From: an uncultured Eubacteriales bacterium | GTDB lineage: Bacteria > Bacillota > Clostridia > Lachnospirales > Lachnospiraceae | Length of the DNA: 7,726 nt | NCBI GenBank assembly: GCA_900321145.1 | Contig: ONVB01000124.1 | Coordinates: 1 to 7,726 of the forward strand | Direction: 5' to 3' | In this document: in pieces, positions 1 through 5,634 of the stretch | Position numbering within the stretch: the first letter of the stretch is position 1 | Layout of the letters: each line of letters opens with the position of its first letter | The notes under the pieces: model-generated | Databases searched by the model: none | Told to the model about the DNA's origin: nothing | Seen by the model: only the letters and a program-made list of their open reading frames with translations | Made by a program: the position numbers and the translations under genes

Positions 1-10
1 AGAATGACAC
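1..10 (+). repeat. Fragment of dispersed repeat, cut by window edge
   Basis: The first ten bases, AGAATGACAC, are identical to the right end of the repeat copy at 4848-4857. They also resemble the inner ends of the copies at 2004-2123. The fragment lies directly against the permease stop codon (complement of 10-12), as the paired copy lies against the cyclophilin stop. I infer that a copy of the same family sits downstream of the ABC operon. Ten bases alone is weak evidence; the similar placement supports it. Confidence 0.45.
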
Positions 11-771
11 TACAACTGCTTCTTTTTGAATATAAGAACCGCTCCGGCAAGCATGAGTGCGCCTGTCACCAGCGTCACGATCACCGACGCCATATAATCA
101 GCCGGAATCTTTTCACAGGTCAAAAGCGGCATGCCGCTCAAAAGCCTCGTCGGAAGGTATTCGGATACTTTCGGGATCATGCCGGTAAGATATACAACAA
201 ACACAGCTATCGCTGTTCCTCCGAGTGCCCCTGAACCTGTGGTAAAAGCGGTTGCCACAAGCAAAAACAGGCATATAAGCCACAGTCCGAACAGCCAGGG
301 AACAGTTTCCGCAAAAAGCAGATTATTCACATCATCGCTGCCCCAGTAATAATTTGTATAAAAGTGTGTAATTCCCGTACACAGAGCATAAAGCAAGGTC
401 CACATTCCCGCAAGCATAAGCGCCTTAGCAAGCACTATTTTTTCCCTTGAAAGCCCTCTGGTCACCGCAAAGACAAAGGCTCCGCTCTTATATTCTGCCG
501 CAAATGTACCGCCCACTATAAGCACGAACACGATGAGCGCCATGGACAGGTTCGAGAAAAACTGCTCCCAGGAGCTTAAGGCGGTCACCGTTACCTCTCT
601 TACCGTAAAACCGCTACGCTCCATCTCGTCTGCAAGCTGTTCCATAAGCCACGGCGTAAGCTTTGCCGTAGCCGGCGCAAGTATCCCGAAGAACATGAAC
701 ACCAGCCCGAGTATGACAAGCCTGCCTGTCCTTATATATTCCATCGCTTCCTTCTTCATATATGCCGTCAT
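10..771 (-). CDS. ABC-2 type transporter permease (YxlG-like)
   Basis: This 253-residue membrane protein is the transmembrane partner of the ATPase encoded just upstream. Hydrophobic segments lie near residues 17-37, 71-92, 113-135, 156-175, 180-198 and 228-247, giving about six helices. A roughly 35-residue polar loop follows helix 1. This is the usual ABC-2 permease architecture for export or membrane-stress modules. Its ATG overlaps the ATPase stop by four bases (ATGA), and a GGAGGTGG ribosome site lies inside the ATPase gene, so translation is very probably coupled. The order small PLDc_N protein, ATPase, permease matches B. subtilis yxlE-yxlF-yxlG. The substrate cannot be read from the sequence. 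The C-terminus (KKKQL) lies at the left edge and is complete. Confidence 0.88.
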   Translation of the reverse strand: MTAYMKKEAMEYIRTGRLVILGLVFMFFGILAPATAKLTPWLMEQLADEMERSGFTVREVTVTALSSWEQFFSNLSMALIVFVLIVGGTFAAEYKSGAFVFAVTRGLSREKIVLAKALMLAGMWTLLYALCTGITHFYTNYYWGSDDVNNLLFAETVPWLFGLWLICLFLLVATAFTTGSGALGGTAIAVFVVYLTGMIPKVSEYLPTRLLSGMPLLTCEKIPADYMASVIVTLVTGALMLAGAVLIFKKKQL

Positions 772-1664
772 TCGGAAACCACCTCCATGAAGAGATCCTC
801 GAGCGTTATCTCATTTCTCTCAAGCTTAAAGAGATCGAGACCGTTATCCGCTATAAACTTCAATATAGCCGTAAAGTCCTTATCCGTTTCATATACAAGC
901 GTGTTGTGCATTCCGCGGGTACCCCTTGGAAATGCTGCGACAAGCTTATCGCACTCTTCGCTGCTGCCGAGCATTATCGTCACTCCGCCTCTTCCGTGAG
1001 CGTCCTTGATCTCATCTATAGTTCCGGAAAGCACCACATGTCCCTTCTCCAAAACCGCTATCCTGTCGCATATAGATTCCACATCCGAAAGGATATGAGT
1101 CGAGAACAAAACCGTAGTCTCCTCCTTTGCGGCCACAAGTATGTCAAGCAGCTCTCTTCTTCCGAGCGGGTCGAGTGCCGATGTAGGCTCATCACATATC
1201 AGAAGCTTCGGCCTGTGCAGCAGCGCCTGAGCAAGTCCAAGCCTCTGCTTCATGCCTCTTGAGAAGCCCTTCACACGCTTCTTCTCCTGTGCAAGTCCGA
1301 CCAGTTCGAGCAGCTCTTCACTGCGCTTTGTCACCATCCTCCTGTCCATCTTCGATAGCTCACCGCAGAAACACAGATACTCTCTTGCGGTCATATAATC
1401 ATAGAACTCAGGGACATCCGGAAGATAACCCACACACCTGTTGGTTGATGCACAGCCATATCTCACCTTCTCATCCATCACATACACTTCACCTTCATCG
1501 GCTTTGAGTATCCCGAGCGCTATCTTCATGGTGGTTGACTTGCCGGCACCGTTTCTTCCCACAAAGCCGTATACGCTGTGTTCCTGCACCGTAAAGTCCA
1601 GTCCCTTTAAGACCTGCTTTTCACCAAAGCTCTTTCTCAGATTACATACCTTAAGTACATCCAT
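768..1664 (-). CDS. ABC transporter ATP-binding protein (YxlF-like)
   Basis: This 298-residue cytoplasmic ATPase energises the adjacent permease. Visible motifs are Walker A GRNGAGKST (36-44), signature FSRGMKQ (134-140, a form common in ABC-2 exporters instead of LSGGQ), Walker B LLICDE (154-159), D-loop SALD (162-165) and switch histidine H190 in STH. The Q-loop position reads YLPD (80-83), so the usual glutamine is replaced, as is frequent in this subfamily. About 90 residues follow the nucleotide-binding core, as in CcmA/YxlF/NatA-type proteins. An AGGAGG site lies seven bases before the ATG. The gene is 34 bp downstream of the small PLDc_N gene and shares its promoter. Substrate unknown; antimicrobial or cell-envelope stress export is a family-level guess only. 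Confidence 0.93.
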   Translation of the reverse strand: MDVLKVCNLRKSFGEKQVLKGLDFTVQEHSVYGFVGRNGAGKSTTMKIALGILKADEGEVYVMDEKVRYGCASTNRCVGYLPDVPEFYDYMTAREYLCFCGELSKMDRRMVTKRSEELLELVGLAQEKKRVKGFSRGMKQRLGLAQALLHRPKLLICDEPTSALDPLGRRELLDILVAAKEETTVLFSTHILSDVESICDRIAVLEKGHVVLSGTIDEIKDAHGRGGVTIMLGSSEECDKLVAAFPRGTRGMHNTLVYETDKDFTAILKFIADNGLDLFKLERNEITLEDLFMEVVSE

Positions 1665-1698
1665 CAGGCATCCTCCTAATAACTGTCTTTAAAACTAC

Positions 1699-1902
1699 TT
1701 AAGCATCCTCCTTGCCAAGCAGCAGATAGATCACCGGTCCGATAAACTCCATACCTATTATGCAAACCACAACCCAAAGCGCCCTGCTGCCCCTCTTGTA
1801 GGTCTTATGCGTGAAAATGTGATGCATCACGTAACCAAGCAGTATAAACTGTACTATGATAAGCGGTATAAGTATAGGCAGTAACTCTTTTACATCTGGC
1901 AT
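1699..1902 (-). CDS. Small PLDc_N-domain membrane protein (YxlE-like)
   Basis: This 67-residue protein has two hydrophobic helices (about 8-28 and 41-61) joined by a short basic loop (HKTYKRGSRALW). The second helix region has the pattern W-x(8)-E-x(2)-GPVIYLLLGK, typical of the phospholipase D nuclease N-terminal (PLDc_N) domain. No catalytic HKD motif is present, so it is not a phospholipase. It is the first gene of the ABC cassette. A strong AAGGAGG site (complement of 1911-1917) lies eight bases before the ATG, and the promoter is 62 bp upstream. In B. subtilis a protein of this type, YxlE, precedes the YxlF/YxlG transporter and acts negatively on SigY. No sigma factor is visible here, so a role as a transporter accessory subunit is equally plausible. 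Confidence 0.82.
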   Translation of the reverse strand: MPDVKELLPILIPLIIVQFILLGYVMHHIFTHKTYKRGSRALWVVVCIIGMEFIGPVIYLLLGKEDA

Positions 1903-1940
1903 AATTGTTTCCTCCTTGTATTATGTATTATTTGTATGTT

Positions 1941-1972
1941 TTGTATTACTGTTTGTGATACACATAATACAA
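1941..1972. promoter_or_regulatory. Inverted TTGTATTA/TAATACAA repeat, candidate operator
   Basis: TTGTATTA (1941-1948) and TAATACAA (1965-1972) are perfect 8-bp inverted repeats separated by 16 bp. Inner TGT (1950-1952) and ACA (1962-1964) nearly extend the symmetry. The right arm overlaps the -10 box of the ABC operon promoter and the left arm lies just past the expected start site. Further same-direction units occur at 1916-1923 (TTGTATTA) and 1924-1930 (TGTATTA) in the leader. The position suits a repressor site. The cognate regulator is not in the window. GntR/YtrA-type regulators often control such ABC cassettes, but that link is inference. Confidence 0.45.
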
Positions 1973-1992
1973 CTATGATACCGGCTTGTCAA
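1964..1992 (-). promoter_or_regulatory. Sigma-A promoter of the ABC operon
   Basis: Read on the minus strand, TTGACA (complement of 1987-1992) and TATTAT (complement of 1964-1969) are separated by exactly 17 bp. This is a consensus -35 and a 5/6 -10. Transcription should start near 1957, giving a leader of about 55 nt before the ATG at 1902. Confidence 0.85.
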
Positions 1993-2003
1993 TACTTTTT
2001 CAA

Positions 2004-2123
2004 AAAAGATTCTTCGCTTCGCGTAAGACATGACACCGCAAGGTCTCGTGTAAATAAAAAAGCCCTCAGTATGGCAGCGTAAATACCGTGTCATTCTGAG
2101 GGCCTTAGCCCGAAGAATCTTTT
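2004..2123. repeat. 120-bp palindromic repeat element between two operons
   Basis: The ends are a perfect 13-bp inverted repeat: AAAAGATTCTTCG at 2004-2016 and CGAAGAATCTTTT at 2111-2123. A second inverted pair lies inside, ATGACAC at 2030-2036 and GTGTCAT at 2088-2094. Each half matches the single copy at 4828-4857. The element fills the gap between the cyclophilin stop codon (2126) and the ABC promoter (-35 at 1987-1992) almost completely, and it contains the operon terminator. It encodes no plausible protein. It looks like a pair of head-to-head dispersed repeats or a small non-autonomous inverted-repeat element. Confidence 0.72.
2056..2103 (-). terminator. Intrinsic terminator of the fur-xth-fruK-ppi cluster
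   Basis: On the minus strand, GCCCTCAG (complement of 2096-2103) pairs with CTGAGGGC (complement of 2062-2069) and is followed at once by six T (complement of 2056-2061). The 26-nt loop can form an additional short GGTA/TGCC pairing. It lies 23 nt after the cyclophilin stop codon. Confidence 0.82.
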
Positions 2124-2125
2124 CT

Positions 2126-2644
2126 TTATACAGTCTCAGGCTCGGGATAGTCAACCCCGAGAGTGTCTACCGTGATAGTCGCTATCTTCTGAGTCTCGTA
2201 GGGTCTGTCGTTGTAATCTGTAGGCGTGTTCGCTATCTTATCCACAACCTCAAGCCCCTCCGTAACCTTGCCGAAGGCAGCATACTGACCGTCAAGATGC
2301 GGAGAAGTCTTATGCATAAGGAAGAACTGGCTTCCTGCCGAGTCGGGATCCATAGCTCGTGCCATAGAAAGAACTCCGGGCTCATGCTTTAAGTCGTTCT
2401 TGAAACCGTTGTCCGTGAACTCGCCCTTTATAGAGTAGCCGGGACCGCCTATACCTATTCCCTGTGGATCACCGCCCTGGATCATAAAGCCCGGGATTAC
2501 TCTGTGGAATATAAGTCCGTCATAGAAGCCCTTCTTGATAAGGCTTATGAAATTGTTTACCGTGTTCGGTGCGATCTCCGGGTAAAGCTCACCCTTCATC
2601 ACACTGCCGTCCTCCATGGTTATTGTAAAAATCGGATTGCTCAT
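2126..2644 (-). CDS. Peptidyl-prolyl cis-trans isomerase, cyclophilin type
   Basis: This 172-residue single-domain cyclophilin catalyses cis-trans isomerisation of prolyl bonds, assisting protein folding. It has no signal peptide, so it should be cytoplasmic. Catalytic positions are present: R48, F53 and Q56 in FHRVIPGFMIQGGD, then Q106 and F108 in AGSQFF. The position equivalent to human CypA Trp121 is His116, and that of His126 is Tyr121, in HLDGQYAAFGKV. Loss of that tryptophan usually means weak cyclosporin A binding, as in many bacterial cyclophilins. A GAAGGGAG ribosome site lies seven bases before the ATG. The gene is the last of a four-gene co-directional cluster, 44 bp after the phosphofructokinase gene. 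Length is normal. Confidence 0.95.
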   Translation of the reverse strand: MSNPIFTITMEDGSVMKGELYPEIAPNTVNNFISLIKKGFYDGLIFHRVIPGFMIQGGDPQGIGIGGPGYSIKGEFTDNGFKNDLKHEPGVLSMARAMDPDSAGSQFFLMHKTSPHLDGQYAAFGKVTEGLEVVDKIANTPTDYNDRPYETQKIATITVDTLGVDYPEPETV

Positions 2645-2688
2645 CTTTATTCTCCCTTCGTATTTTAAGATCCTTCCTGCTGCTTCGA

Positions 2689-3594
2689 TCAGAATGAACT
2701 TTTATACAGCTCCTCGATTTCGTATCTTGTCGCAAGCGCATCCGAGAATGCACTCGCGCTCCCGGCGCATATGCCAAGCTTTAACGCTTCCTTATAGTCA
2801 CCGCTCTTCATCCAGCCGGCTATAAAACCCGCAAGCATGGAGTCGCCCGCTCCCACTGAATTCTTCACCTTACCCTCGGGCACAGCGCTCGTTATGACTT
2901 CACCTGTTTCGGTAACCAGCACGGCACCCTCACCTGCCATGGAGCAGAGTACATTTCCTGCGCCCTTTTCCTGAAGCTTCTTTGAGTATAGCGCAGCATC
3001 CTCCTTAGTCAGTATCTCAACACCGAATATCTCCGCAAGCTCGAAGTTGTTCGGCTTTACCAAAAAAGGCTTTGCCTTAAGTGCCTTCAAAAGAAGGTCG
3101 CCCGTTGCATCAACCACCATATTAACGCCTCTTCCGGCCATCATGTCAAGTATATCCAGGTAAATGCCCTGCGACATCCCTGCCGGAACCGATCCCGCAA
3201 GAACCAGATAATCGCCCTCTTTCAAGCTTTTTAGCTTCTCACAGAGCTTCTCTATCGCCGCGGAGCTCACCACAGGACCCTTACCGTTTATTTCGGTCTC
3301 ATCACCGGATCTAAGCTTCACATTGATTCTGGTAAAGCCCTCCTCCAAACCAATAAAATCCGTATCTACGCCCTTATCGGCGAGCAGACTCTTCAGCATA
3401 TCTCCGGTAAAGCCGGCGGTAAAACCGAGCGCTTTAGTCTCCACCTGAAGCTCCTTTAGTACCATCGATACATTTATCCCCTTACCTCCGGGATAGATTA
3501 TCTCCGCACTCGTCCTGTTCACCGAACCGATATTAAACTCATTCACATCAACTATATAATCCAGCGACGGATTAAAGGTTATAGTATATACCAT
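2689..3594 (-). CDS. fruK: 1-phosphofructokinase (PfkB family)
   Basis: This 301-residue ribokinase/PfkB-family kinase is predicted to phosphorylate fructose 1-phosphate to fructose 1,6-bisphosphate with ATP. The start TITFNPSLDY, the substrate-binding GGKGIN (36-41) and the second PfkB signature with GAGD (248-251, catalytic base D251) are intact. KPNNFE (180-185) is typical of the FruK/LacC branch. Length fits FruK. Tagatose-6-phosphate kinase (LacC) is the main alternative and cannot be excluded by eye. No fructose PTS permease or DeoR-type regulator adjoins it, unlike classical fru operons. It lies 15 bp after the exonuclease gene with an AGAAGG ribosome site and is probably co-transcribed. 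Confidence 0.88.
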   Translation of the reverse strand: MVYTITFNPSLDYIVDVNEFNIGSVNRTSAEIIYPGGKGINVSMVLKELQVETKALGFTAGFTGDMLKSLLADKGVDTDFIGLEEGFTRINVKLRSGDETEINGKGPVVSSAAIEKLCEKLKSLKEGDYLVLAGSVPAGMSQGIYLDILDMMAGRGVNMVVDATGDLLLKALKAKPFLVKPNNFELAEIFGVEILTKEDAALYSKKLQEKGAGNVLCSMAGEGAVLVTETGEVITSAVPEGKVKNSVGAGDSMLAGFIAGWMKSGDYKEALKLGICAGSASAFSDALATRYEIEELYKSSF

Positions 3595-3609
3595 TTTCTT
3601 ATACCTTCT

Positions 3610-4365
3610 CTATAGGTCTACATCAAGTTCCACCGGACAATGATCGGATCCCATGATATCCGTGTGTATCTTTGCATCCTGAAGCATAGCTTTAAGGTCA
3701 TCCGACGCAAGGAAGTAATCTATGCGCCATCCGGCATTCTTCTCACGCGCCTTGAACCTGTAGGACCACCAGGAATAAATATCCGTCATATCCGGATAGA
3801 AATATCTGAAGGTATCTATAAACCCGCTGTCAAGGAGTTCCGTAAACTTCGCCCTCTCCTCATCGGTAAAGCCGGCATTGTGCCTGTTTGTCTTCGGGTT
3901 CTTCAGGTCTATCTCGTTGTGCGCTACATTCATATCACCGCACACTATAACAGACTTGATCTTCTTCAACTCATTCAGATAATCCCTAAAGTCATCCTCC
4001 CACTTCATACGGTAATCAAGTCTCTTCAACTCGTTCTGGGAATTCGGCGTATATACCACGATCATATAGTAGTCTTCAAACTCAAGTGTTATCACCCTGC
4101 CCTCGTGATCATGTTCATCTATCCCTATTCCGTATGTTACCTCAATAGGCTTTCTCTTCGAGAAGATTGCCGTTCCAGAGTATCCCTTCTTCTCGGCATA
4201 ATTCCAGTATGAATTATACCCCTCCGGTTCCCAGTCAAGCTGTCCTTCACTCAGCTTTATCTCCTGCAGACAGAAGATATCCGCATCAAATCCGGCAAAG
4301 ATATCCTTAAATCCCTTATCCATCACGGCCCGAAGTCCGTTCACATTCCACGATACAAGCTTCAT
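3610..4365 (-). CDS. xth: Exodeoxyribonuclease III (AP endonuclease, ExoIII/APE1 family)
   Basis: This 251-residue enzyme of the endonuclease/exonuclease/phosphatase fold acts in base excision repair, cutting DNA at abasic sites and removing 3' blocks. Metal and catalytic residues are present in the usual order: N7 in SWNVNGLR, E35 in LQEIK, Y105 in YTPNS, D144 and N146 in GDMNVAH, and D241-H242 in GSDHCPV. WRIDYF near the C-terminus is also typical. Length is normal and no extra domain is attached. The ATG lies nine bases after the Fur-family stop codon, and the ribosome site (TAGGATGAG) overlaps that stop, suggesting coupling. Co-transcription with a Fur-type regulator hints at an oxidative or metal stress context, which is inference. 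Confidence 0.95.
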   Translation of the reverse strand: MKLVSWNVNGLRAVMDKGFKDIFAGFDADIFCLQEIKLSEGQLDWEPEGYNSYWNYAEKKGYSGTAIFSKRKPIEVTYGIGIDEHDHEGRVITLEFEDYYMIVVYTPNSQNELKRLDYRMKWEDDFRDYLNELKKIKSVIVCGDMNVAHNEIDLKNPKTNRHNAGFTDEERAKFTELLDSGFIDTFRYFYPDMTDIYSWWSYRFKAREKNAGWRIDYFLASDDLKAMLQDAKIHTDIMGSDHCPVELDVDL

Positions 4366-4374
4366 ATGCTCATC

Positions 4375-4815
4375 CTACCCCGGAGTGAAGAGAACAGCCT
4401 TGATCTGCTCCACATCCGCGTAGCCTTTCTTCTTCATTATATACTTTAATGCTTCCTGCATATCCTCCTCGGAGAGGATAACCTGAGTGCTCTCGTCGGC
4501 CACAACCGTGCAGCCTTCCTTCATGTCGCAGCAGCGTCCGTTACAGGCCGCCTTCTCTATGCTCTTTCTGCTTATGGCGCCTATCTCCTCAAGCACATTG
4601 ATCATACGATATACGGTCGCCACGCCTATGCTGCTGTCCCTCTTGTGCGCCAGAAGATAAACCTCCTTGCAGCAGGAATACTCCTCGGTCGTGATCACAT
4701 CCACGATAAGCTTTCTCTGATCGGTTATCCTGAGTCCGTTTTCCTTCAGCCGCTCGTATATGTCTTCCTTGCTCATAAAGCCCGAAAGAGTTTCATTATC
4801 ATTCACCTTTGTCAT
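4375..4815 (-). CDS. Fur-family transcriptional regulator, cysteine-rich divergent type
   Basis: The N-terminal half is a clear Fur winged helix: GLRITDQRKLIVDVI, then the recognition-helix region IGVATVYRMINVLEEIGAI. The C-terminal half is short and lacks the HHxH-type histidine cluster and the paired CxxC motifs of Fur, Zur and PerR. Instead there are six cysteines, numbered from the upstream ATG at 4827 (150 aa): C52, C53, C95, C99, C100 and C106. The preferred start is the ATG at 4815 (146 aa), because GGTGAT, matching the 3' part of the Shine-Dalgarno consensus, lies three bases before it. The ATG at 4827 has only GAAGAA and directly abuts a dispersed repeat. It is the first gene of the cluster with xth, fruK and cyclophilin. 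No clear promoter is visible upstream; read-through from the DUF308 promoter is possible. The sensed signal is unknown. Confidence 0.87.
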   Translation of the reverse strand: MTKVNDNETLSGFMSKEDIYERLKENGLRITDQRKLIVDVITTEEYSCCKEVYLLAHKRDSSIGVATVYRMINVLEEIGAISRKSIEKAACNGRCCDMKEGCTVVADESTQVILSEEDMQEALKYIMKKKGYADVEQIKAVLFTPG

Positions 4816-4827
4816 ATAATCACCCAT

Positions 4828-4857
4828 AAGATTCTTCGCTTGCGCTCAGAATGACAC
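4828..4857 (+). repeat. Dispersed repeat copy upstream of the Fur-family gene
   Basis: This 30-bp copy begins AAGATTCTTCG and ends AGAATGACAC. It matches each half of the 120-bp element at 2004-2123 and the ten bases at the left edge. It occupies the leader of the Fur-family gene and would be transcribed with it. Sequences of this type (AGATTCTTCGCTTCGCTCAGAATGACA) are, to my knowledge, a widespread dispersed repeat in bacterial genomes. Confidence 0.7.
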
Positions 4858-4867
4858 ATTTTACCTT

Positions 4868-4883
4868 AACAGTCGTAACTGTT
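4868..4883. promoter_or_regulatory. AACAGT-CGTA-ACTGTT palindrome upstream of the Fur-family gene
   Basis: A perfect 6-bp inverted repeat with a 4-bp spacer lies between the DUF308 stop codon and the Fur-family start. No T-run follows on either strand, so it is a poor terminator. It could be a regulator binding site, perhaps autoregulatory, or a chance palindrome. It differs from the canonical Fur and PerR boxes. Confidence 0.3.
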
Positions 4884-4929
4884 TGATCGTAATCATCTGT
4901 TGCTTCCATAACCGTATCAGGTCCTTATC

Positions 4930-5475
4930 TTATGATTTCGAAACTAACGCAGTAGACAGAAAGTCTGTCACACCGCCGTATACAAGTCCCACACCTATAA
5001 GCTGTGTGATCACATTATTCACAAAGCTCGGTCTCGCAAGACAGATAATCCCGAGGATGACAGCCACTGCACCGAGAATTATGACAAATACACCATTCTT
5101 TCCGTTCTTATTCATCGATATACCCTGCTCAAGCTTGATGGCACCGCTGCCTATGATCAGTATACCGAGCACAAACGATATAAGGTTCATAAGCACAGTC
5201 GCGATAAGTCCCGCGAAGACTATGAGCAGTATACCCGCTATAAGGTTCCACGGAGAAGCGTACTCATTCAGCCCATCTACCGTGCTCCCTCCCTTAGAAC
5301 CCTTAAGATAACCTACTATCTTAATGATTCCCATGATCACCATGACTATCGAGATTCCGTAAGCGATTATGCTTAAAGTATCATCCGGATGGATTATCAG
5401 AAATACTCCGACCACGATCATCAGCACTGCACCTAGTACATTTTCCAGCTTAAACTTGTTGAACATATCAGCCAT
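4930..5475 (-). CDS. DUF308/HdeD-family membrane protein
   Basis: This is a 181-residue integral membrane protein. Six hydrophobic segments lie near residues 12-28, 33-54, 75-92, 93-112, 127-144 and 148-170, in the pairwise pattern of DUF308 repeats (LGAVLMIVVGVFLIIHP, then a similar LGAVAVILGIICLARP). HdeD is the Escherichia coli member, linked to acid resistance; the biochemical role here is unknown. The start at 5475 is chosen because AAGGAG (complement of 5484-5489) lies eight bases before it. In-frame ATGs further upstream reach 5529, at or before the expected transcription start. The gene has its own promoter carrying a palindrome between -35 and -10, so it is probably regulated individually. 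The Fur-family gene begins 114 bp downstream with no clear terminator between. Confidence 0.85.
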   Translation of the reverse strand: MADMFNKFKLENVLGAVLMIVVGVFLIIHPDDTLSIIAYGISIVMVIMGIIKIVGYLKGSKGGSTVDGLNEYASPWNLIAGILLIVFAGLIATVLMNLISFVLGILIIGSGAIKLEQGISMNKNGKNGVFVIILGAVAVILGIICLARPSFVNNVITQLIGVGLVYGGVTDFLSTALVSKS

Positions 5476-5535
5476 TATCATCACTCCTTCTTTCATATGT
5501 TTTGTACTCTCAACATTCCGAAAACTCATTTACAG

Positions 5536-5564
5536 ATAATACAACAAATAGATTTGTTTCGCAA
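5536..5564 (-). promoter_or_regulatory. Sigma-A promoter of the DUF308 gene
   Basis: Minus-strand TTGCGA (complement of 5559-5564) and TATTAT (complement of 5536-5541) have a 17-bp spacer. The start site is expected near 5529, which rules out translation starts at or above that point and supports the ATG at 5475, giving a leader of about 54 nt. Confidence 0.75.
5543..5558. promoter_or_regulatory. Perfect palindrome filling the DUF308 promoter spacer
   Basis: AACAAAT (5543-5549), AG, ATTTGTT (5552-5558) is a perfect 7-bp inverted repeat with a 2-bp centre. It occupies 16 of the 17 spacer positions between -10 and -35. A protein bound there would block RNA polymerase, so this is a good candidate repressor operator. 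The regulator is not identifiable here. Confidence 0.55.
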
Positions 5565-5575
5565 GGCTAAGAACG

Positions 5576-5618
5576 CAAAATCGCCGTGAAGGTCTCTGTC
5601 CGAAACACTCACGGCGAT
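5576..5618 (-). terminator. Intrinsic terminator of the EIIC gene
   Basis: On the minus strand ATCGCCGTGA (complement of 5609-5618) pairs perfectly over 10 bp with TCACGGCGAT (complement of 5580-5589), with a 19-nt loop. TTTTGCGTT follows, a short T-tract. The hairpin begins 16 nt after the EIIC stop codon. Confidence 0.78.
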
Positions 5619-5634
5619 CATATTCTGTTATTTC

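Noticed and set aside
762..1262. Plus-strand open frame of 166 codons
   Set aside because: It lies entirely opposite the ABC ATPase, whose motifs are unmistakable, and its composition has no recognisable domain.
1921..2154. Minus-strand open frame of 77 codons
   Set aside because: It is mostly the translated repeat element, terminator and promoter region; no domain is visible.
3640..4212. Plus-strand open frame of 190 codons
   Set aside because: It is antisense to exodeoxyribonuclease III, which has all its catalytic residues. No good ribosome site or promoter is seen.
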